A DNA stretch of 64,000 bases from Cloeon dipterum (Eukaryota > Arthropoda > Insecta > Ephemeroptera > Baetidae). Made by a program: the position numbers and the translations under genes. Positions 47,101 to 64,000 of this stretch are shown here, piece after piece. The notes below the pieces were generated by a model that saw only the letters and a program-made list of their open reading frames with translations, was not told the origin of the DNA and did not search any database. Numbering within the stretch: position 1 is the first letter of the stretch; each line of letters starts with the position of its first letter. Where the stretch lies: the NCBI RefSeq assembly GCF_949628265.1, contig NC_088790.1, positions 21,208,545 to 21,272,544 on the forward strand, given 5' to 3'.

Positions 47101-48900
47101 ATGTTAAAAATTTTTATAATAAGTAGATTAAACAATACATTATGCAGCATTAATTTGGTATATAATGAAAATGTCACTTATTTGTTTTCGATGATTTGAT
47201 TGTAATGTTCTGTGTGTAATGACCAAAAAACCTCAGATAAAATGTAAAATACATCATCTCATCAACCACTATTTTGCCTCACGAAACTATCTGAAAATTA
47301 CCACTACCAACCGAAAAAGAAACTAAACTTAATTTTCCAGCTCTGCTTTTTCTTCAGCTCCAGAAATATTTTTGTAACGTTTTTTCCAACCTTGTGTCTG
47401 AAATTAAAATATTTTCATATTACTGCAAATTTTTATGTGTTCTTGTTATATTAATTCAAGAGACTTGACAAAGCTTAAAAAAATATTGTATAGTGGCTTT
47501 TTAGCTCGAGTAAAAGTCTGAATGATTCCCGACTCGCTTCACACTCTCACGCCGGCCAAGCAGAAACATAAAACGCCTGCGAAGCCCCCTTGATGCAACC
47601 GGCGTGCCACGAGTATCTAGCGGGTTGCATAACTCAATAATCAAAGGGGGTCCGTCGTACGCGCTTTCAATTTTTCGCTCTTCGCGTCTGACAGCACGTG
47701 AGGAGTGAATCAAATTTGCGAGAGGACCCTCACCGCGGCCGCAAAATATCGACCGTCTCTTTTAATGCAATTTCCTCGTCAAAAGTAAAAAAATAAGAAA
47801 CTGCTCAATTGGTGCATGAATCGTTAGTGGCTGCATGGTTGCAGTATCTCATGGATTTGCAGACGCAAACATCCCCGAATAATCGACGACTTGTGATTGG
47901 CGTGGCCGGAAATCGGCGCTCTGCTCGCGATTGGACTGCTTCGGGGGCAGGCGCACCTTCTGGCGCCATACTGGCTCATCCGCGATATCGATTTTCTCGC
48001 GGAGATTCCTCCCTTGCTGCAATTCCGCGTTCCCTCCTGCGCTGCTTCTCCGACTTTGCCACCCAGCAACCAGCTTCGACTTGCTCTTGCACAACCAAAC
48101 AACAGTTTTCTCGCCGATCGAAATCAATTTGATGAAAAATAAAAAAAATTGCATTATCCCTAATCGGGAAAAAATTTCATTTAAGGAACAGGAAAAACAC
48201 AAAATAAATACTTAAAACAGTTTTAAGTTTGAAATATTTAGTTGAAGTTTTAGTAATAATTATTTCCGGACATATTTATTTTGCGATTTCAAGTCATCTC
48301 AAGACCAAAAAACCAACCGTCAGGTGCTCCAGTAAACAGACTACCAACAAATGGTAAACAAGCTATGTTCAAATTTTGAAAATTAGGATAACTTGGCCTC
48401 ATTCGTGTATTTCTCTGTCCTAAATCCCTTATTGCTTTTAAGACAAAACTTCTGGCCCCAAAAGCGGTTTTATTGAATGGAAATCAGACCATTTTTATTT
48501 AGACCGAGTTGTACAATTTGCTTCAGGCGCTTTACAGAATTTATTATACTGACTGATAATCATAAATTGCATTTCGTTCTCTCCTTCTCTTTTTTTGCCA
48601 GGTTCCAGACTGAATAATGTAGAATGCCGCAAGCTGATGAATTTTAAACCAGGCAATAATCCGATCGAAATTTACGACCGCCATTTAAGGACACCTAAAA
48701 ATTTTCACCAGAAGCAACAATAAAATCGAAACGACGTGCTCAATACGGTCAGGTTGGCCTAAAAGAAAATAAAAACGCAATAATGCGGTCGTAAAGGCGG
48801 CGCATGAACCGCCAGCAGCGGGACGGTCTTCGTGGAACTTCGCGCCAAGTGGGTGAAGCGCCGAAAAATTGATGCTTGAAGCGCCCACCGCCGCCTCGGC
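41101..48900. other. Non-coding stretch with one inverted-repeat element
   Basis: Mostly AT-rich, without a supported gene. At 41243 an ATG in a good context (aacATGG) opens a 96-codon frame of unclear status. GC-rich patches occur at about 43140-43620 and 45430-45600. The 67-bp perfect inverted repeat at 46441-46800 is listed separately. Confidence 0.45.
46441..46800. mobile_element. Perfect 67-bp inverted repeat with 226-bp spacer
   Basis: Arms 46441-46507 and 46734-46800 are exact complements (left arm starts ATGTTGAATATAATTAAAAC). The spacer reads ...gacgtcgaaactggtcgag next to AAATAAAG, a tail style seen in Penelope-like retroelements, so a truncated element with an inverted end is possible. 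A 14-bp ACATTATTTATACC occurs 37 bp before the left arm and again at the right end. No protein is encoded. Confidence 0.65.
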
Positions 48901-48999
48901 TCAATTTGAAGCTGAGAGGGCAGAATCGATCGTAATTCTGTGAATGCTCACCAGAGCTCACTTTGCAACCACTTAAACTCTGCTTACAGTTGAAATAGT

Positions 49000-50110
49000 G
49001 CTACGGTGGTGCTCTCTCTAGACTGTTCAGAGAACCACAGTGAAAAGTAAACAAGCAGAACAAGACACGACGCTGCCATATTTAGAACAAAATTTATTGA
49101 AAAATTCTCTATTTAAGGTAACACAAGATGGCGTCGGAGTCGTTCTCCCTCAAGCGGACTGTGTAGGGTGCGCAGGCTTCCCTTTCCCATATAATGTGGA
49201 CGAAATAGAAATAATGACAGCGGGTGTGCTGCTTCCTCAGCTGGTGCGCTTTCGGTTTTGAACCATGTTCGGCGTGATTCAAGTCTCGATGCTCGCGTGT
49301 GGCCGCTCTCTCGGACAAGCAGGCGTCTCGTGGAATCGTCCGCCATGCGTCGCAGCGTCCAGCGTCCGCTTCTGAGCGAATGAGAGCGTCCGACGGTCCT
49401 ACGCTCACCAGCTAGGTTAGTACATACACTGCCGCAAACGGACAGCCCTCGGTACACGCTGCGTCCGGTGCGCGTTGACGCGCGGCAGAGGCCAGAGCCG
49501 GACGGGGGCGCCTCTCCGGTGGCTCCTCCACCGCCGAGGACGCTCCGGAGGGCCCCGTTCGGACGCCAGGACGGCCTGAGGGGGGCGTGGTCCGTCGCTG
49601 ACCCTAAACGGCGATCATAGACCTACACACATCGTAGCCAAATTCGCCGTCTCGACTCGCCGGCACCTTTTTTGCTCAGAGGAAACTTGACCCAGAAATC
49701 AATTTGCCGTTTTTTTTATTAACGTGTGCAATAATAATACGAACAAGAAAGACGAGGGCTGTGGTGGTGGGTGTTTTGCGTGAGTGTGTGCGTGCGATTG
49801 TGACACCCCCCAAGGCTGCGGGGACTCGTTTAAGGGAATCACTCGACTCCTTTCCGGCCTTGAACGTTATTATTATTTTCTTCTCTCCTCTGCCTGCCGC
49901 CAGCCCGCCACATTATGCATGTGCAGTGCTAATAATTTGTATTGATCGGCCCCTTTGGGTGGTTCTTGAGTATTATTATAAACACAGCGGCGTGGTGCAA
50001 GATTACGAAAGAAGTGCCTACGGCATGTTGTGCGATTGCCCAGGTGCATCTGGATCGGGACACACTGCTCGGGCTTATCGGCTTCGGGTTCAGGATTAAA
50101 AAATTTAGCC
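49000..50110 (+). promoter_or_regulatory. GC-rich island, candidate distal promoter or 5' exon of SNRK
   Basis: A sharp rise in GC content (most marked at 49430-49610) in otherwise AT-rich DNA, with short ATG frames only (for example the 12-codon frame starting ATGGCGTCGGAG at 49129). The first SNRK coding exon has an acceptor immediately before its ATG, so an upstream untranslated exon must exist; this is one candidate, 5-6 kb upstream. Inference only. Confidence 0.25.
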
Positions 50111-60033
<9,923 letters not shown>

Positions 60034-63000
60034 GAGATGACGGATATTTTTGTATCAGGGAGGTTCATTATTGGGGATCAAACAAACAACAAATGTGGTG
60101 GTCTCGATTGGGAGCTTCAAAACTCCGCATTGGCGTGAGTAGTTTCTTCCAATCACTAGGAAAGAGCTACTCAAGAGTGTATTTCCGCTACAATTTTAGG
60201 CTATTTATGTATTTGTGCAGAATTTTTGATCCCTGCTCGTGTTGTGTCTGATCAGATCATTTTACCGTAGATTTCTTCGGAATCGATTTTTAGGTTGGGA
60301 ATTTAAGACGATTTTTTTCATCATGCGATTTCAGAGTCATCATAGACTGGTTTACAATAATTATAACTCTTTTTCTAGATATTTGGTTTCTTGCCAATAA
60401 CAATATCACATTTTAATTGCAATTATTTATGCGTTCCTTATCAGCTAAAATGTCAAATTGAGACGGATTCACAGGTTTAAAAAGCAACTTTTTCACAAAC
60501 CCACCACAAAAGAAAAAATGTGGGAAAATTTTAAATGCACCAGCAATGAAGCAATCTAAGCGGCTTTTAATGTGTTTATCAGGCTTTTCAAAAACATTTG
60601 GACGATTTTGTGTAATTAAAGAGGGTTTTGGGTCCCAAAGACTTTGCCTTCTAAGTACATAATTTGTGCTCATTTTGTGTGTAAGTGTAAAAGTAAATCT
60701 TACACATGCAATTATAATTATTGATATAGTCTTAAATTTCCAACTTTAATTATATAAATTCATGTTGTGTTGGAAAAACACGACCAATACATTTGATGTC
60801 GTTTTTATCTTGAAAAACTTAGTAGCTTGTGAACAAATCCTTTCAATTATTGAAGTACGTTTTTAATTTGGATTGTCTATTTTCAGTCTTGTCAGGAAAA
60901 TTATGGAATTGTAGGATCAAACCGAGTACCAAAGGCTTCAAATAATACATTTTAACGAGAAATGCACTCTAAAGCTGCAGCAAAAAGTGAGGGATCAAAA
61001 GCAATTTCTTGGTAGCTAACGCCGCGATCACGTCCCCTCGCTCTCGAGGCCACGAACCACAGAAAAAGACGCCCTGATCAGTAAGCCATAGAAAAGTTTT
61101 GATAAATAGTACTCTTCTAACTGTAGGTTTGAACAAAGCAAGTGGCGAAAATCCCAGCTTACTGTTTCAGGGTGGATTTGCACACACATACACACACTCC
61201 CGATTGATGGAATGGTAGCAGTGCACCCACTGTTATTTTAAACCTGCTGTGAGCTCAACTTCCTGCTGGAGGCAATAGCTTTTATTAACTGCCAAGATTC
61301 TTTGAAATATCAGACGCTTTTTATTTGTTGTCTGTTTCGTCTCTTTTAGCGAAATTATCTTTACACAAGCACAAGAATCATCAACCAATGTAAAATCTCG
61401 TCCTGGCAGCCTCAATGTGTCGTATGAAATTACACAAAAGACGGGTTTTCATGATTTTCGACAGCTGTCAGATTTTATTTCTTATTTGTTTTGTATAACT
61501 GTGCAATTTCTCATGTAATGCCCTCTCTCTATCTCTATCTGCTCTACATAGTTGACTGACTACACATAATTAATTAACTGTATTGATGTCAATCGCTCGA
61601 TTTGTCACTCTTGTCCCCTACCACCGCTCGTATGAGATCTGTCGTCAATAATGATTATTATCATCATCTCATTCGGTGCAATAATATTCAATCCAAGAAC
61701 AATATATCAATAAAATCGATGCTTTCGAAACATTCGCATTGGAGTGGGTGGACAACACAATATGTTTCGGTTTTGAGCTAGTGCAGACGTTTCCCCTTCA
61801 AAGGTTGATGTAACCGGTTTAATTGATGCTTTTAATGATTTGAACGCTGTTAACTGAAGGTTGAAAACTGTCAAAACATAACCTGTTCGGTGCCGATTCA
61901 CGTAAAAATTACTTACTAACTAAATCGCTGAGGAAGAAGGTCACAAAGGTGGAACTTAGGAAGAAAATTAAAAGACTTACAAAACTCTGTGCTGGCATAG
62001 AGAAAATACTGTTATCAAACGCAATTAATTACAAATTAAGAGTAGCAAACTTAATTTAGGAGTTACGACTGAATGTGGATGCATGTTGAACCTTTATTAC
62101 CGCTACACACGCGCATACACAGTCCAACAGAGTTGATTGTACATTTCGTCTGGAATCTCCCCCTTTTCCTCCACAGTTTGTGAGTCCCAAAAATCATTTT
62201 CGTGCAATCGTATGTTTTTTATAAAAAAATATTTATTTAGTGCGTTACGACTCGTGGGGATGCTCATTGCCAGTCACTTAGATTGTGTATTACCTGATCT
62301 TGAGGAGACTTTGTTTATTTAATTATTCATTACTCCCACTTTAATGTTATTTACCTATTTATTGTGTATTATCTGGTATGTAAATTTAATTGATAATTAT
62401 TATGAAACAATAAACGCTTCAGTGTATGAAAAATGGATTATTTGCTTTCATTTTGAACAAAATGATTTTACTAATACAGTAAAAACTCCCTAAATATTCC
62501 ATAACAAATTAATGAGAACCGCCTGAAAATGATCAAAATTTCAATGGTAATTTTAAATCGCACTAAAATTAAAGCGGAAAATCAATTGAACTTTGGTCAG
62601 CAATAATTTAGTAATTTAAATGTTACTGCTCAAATTTTAATTAGCCCTGGAGTTTCGTTGTCAGTTGATACAAAAAGAAGGCTAAGAGATTTAAAGTTGA
62701 TAATTTAAAAGAAGCTAACAAAAATTGTAAAATCAATGAAACACATCCCTCTTTGAAGCTGCGTTCTAGTTGTGAAACGTTTCATTTTTCAATTTCAAAT
62801 TGAACTGGCAGCTTTGTTAGAAACTATATTGGCATGAAATTCATCTCAAACTGGTCAAACTGTTATAATTAAGCTAACCACCTCAAAGTTGAGCTTTCAG
62901 TCTTTGAAAGCCATGTCTATATCCTCAGGATATAAAAGTCAAAAGAAAAGAGCCCGCGTACTTTACTTCCTATTTACTAACAGTTAAAAATTTGATACTT

Positions 63001-63277
63001 CCACCCGAATTGGAAGTTTTCAAAGTCAGTAAAGTCACAGCATTAGTTATGGTGGCAACTCATTAAGCGTCCATATTCAATTTAAATGGACTCCCCAGTG
63101 CGAAAATCCCGTTCGTGTCAAGACGAACCACGTTTCTTTGTCCAAGTCACAAAAAAGGGACTGGACGCTAACTAAATCTAATTCATAACCATAACATCAA
63201 GATGTTTGGATATATATGAATTGATAATGAAGAAAATGCATAGTCAGATATAATCAGGTACCACTATACACAAATCA
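60034..63277. other. SNRK 3' UTR and SNRK-BCAS2 spacer
   Basis: No supported gene. Possible plus-strand poly(A) signals are AATAAA at 61709-61714 and again near 62408. The two genes converge here, so their 3' ends face each other. The open frames in this stretch are short and carry no known domain. Confidence 0.5.
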
Positions 63278-63283
63278 TTTATT
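63278..63283 (-). terminator. Poly(A) signal of BCAS2
   Basis: AATAAA on the minus strand, about 48 bp after the BCAS2 stop codon, a normal place for the cleavage signal of a short 3' UTR. Confidence 0.6.
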
Positions 63284-63330
63284 CAATAAAAAATCCATTT
63301 AATGCTTATAGTTAGCCGCATCCTTAAATT

Positions 63331-64000
63331 TTACTCTCCACTCTCAGCGGAAACGGCTGCTTCAGAGCGCAGAGTGTTCTCTAACAACGCACACGCTTGC
63401 TCGATTTCGTAGTTTTTAGACACAAGTCCGACCCACTTAGTCTCGAGGGCCTTGAGGTTGTCGCCGGCCTGCAGCTGCTCGTTCTTCCGCTGCCAGTTAA
63501 CCTCCTGGATGGACTTACGCAGCGACTGCAGCTGTTTCTGTGCGCTCAACACTAATTGGATCAGAACTTCCAGGTAGCTCTTCCACGACTCGCAACTGTG
63601 CTCCAGCATCAGCTCGAGGTTGCAAATTCGAGTCGCCTGGTGCTGCAGCTGCGCCATCGAGTTGTCCACGCACTCGCTCCACGCCGAGATGTCCGTCATT
63701 TTGCCAGACGGAGGCGTGGGAAGCTCGTACCTCTTCATGCTCAACAGGTCCATCGGCTGCTTTTGGGCCAATCTCTCGAATTCCTTAAAAGAAACAATTA
63801 ATGATTTTCTTCGTTCAAAATAAAAATGTGAATGGCATACCTTTTTCATGGTGTCGGTTTCGAAGGCGCTCAAGTTCAGCTGCGGAAGGTGCTCGAGGTA
63901 GTTCTTCGTGGGTCTGTACCTTTTGTTCTCTTCCTCCACCATCGCAAGGGCAGCCTCCCTGATTCCTGGCTCGTCGTAACCCTGATCGATGTAGGGCAGA
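63331..64000 (-). CDS. BCAS2: Pre-mRNA-splicing factor SPF27/BCAS2 (5' end outside the window)
   Basis: Two exons on the minus strand are visible, 64000-63841 (partial) and 63783-63331, joined at AAG|gtatgcc and ttttaag|GAA in phase 0. The product is a subunit of the Prp19/CDC5L (NineTeen) complex of the spliceosome, in the nucleus. Diagnostic stretches match human BCAS2: [84 protein letters not shown] and [12 protein letters not shown]. The second half is predicted coiled coil. About 203 residues are present; by comparison with the human protein some 15 N-terminal residues are missing. The stop is TAA at 63333-63331. Confidence 0.95.
   Translation of the reverse strand, partial: LPYIDQGYDEPGIREAALAMVEEENKRYRPTKNYLEHLPQLNLSAFETDTMKKVCHSHFYFERRKSLIVSFKEFERLAQKQPMDLLSMKRYELPTPPSGKMTDISAWSECVDNSMAQLQHQATRICNLELMLEHSCESWKSYLEVLIQLVLSAQKQLQSLRKSIQEVNWQRKNEQLQAGDNLKALETKWVGLVSKNYEIEQACALLENTLRSEAAVSAESGE

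Overview
The window looks like nuclear DNA from an insect, or another arthropod close to insects. The genes are split by canonical GT-AG introns, some only 47-62 bp long, and the background is AT-rich. The recognisable proteins are animal families: a tandem Methuselah-like (Mth) receptor array, an Extramacrochaetae/Id-type HLH protein, SNRK kinase and the splicing factor BCAS2/SPF27. I cannot name the species. Exon models were built by eye from splice signals, reading phase and comparison between paralogs.

Layout. 1-5.1 kb: no gene; one 440-bp fold-back element (about 251-690) and one 142-bp fold-back element (4793-4934). 5.1-18 kb: four tandem Mth-like genes, all on the minus strand. Copies 1, 3 and 4 are intact seven-exon genes of 498, 500 and 494 aa. 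Copy 2 has lost everything after the first transmembrane helix but keeps an open frame that would give a single-pass, ectodomain-only protein. A stray last-exon fragment (11366-11500) marks the junction between two segmental duplication units. 18-30 kb: no convincing gene; a second copy of the 440-bp fold-back element (21853-22290), so the receptor array is bracketed by the two copies. 30.2-32.5 kb: emc, plus strand, two coding exons, with a TATA/initiator promoter, CAGCTG E-boxes and a Su(H)-type site. 32.5-55.2 kb: long non-coding stretch with local repeats, a perfect 67-bp inverted repeat, GAGA-rich and GC-rich islands. 55.2-60.0 kb: SNRK, plus strand, eight coding exons, 841 aa. 63.3-64.0 kb: BCAS2, minus strand, its first few codons lying beyond the window edge.

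How the parts relate. The receptor array shows birth-and-death evolution: tandem duplication, an internal deletion, an unequal-exchange junction, and an 86-bp tract identical between copies 1 and 4 that suggests gene conversion. emc lies alone in large non-coding flanks, as is common for developmental regulators, and those flanks are the likely home of its enhancers. SNRK and BCAS2 are housekeeping-type neighbours arranged tail to tail.

Most notable observations: the truncated single-pass Mth receptor with its own poly(A) signal; the fold-back element whose ends carry inverted CTCF-like motifs and which flanks the receptor array; and the combination of Notch-type and E-box sites directly upstream of emc. 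No CRISPR array, rRNA, tRNA or coding transposon was found.
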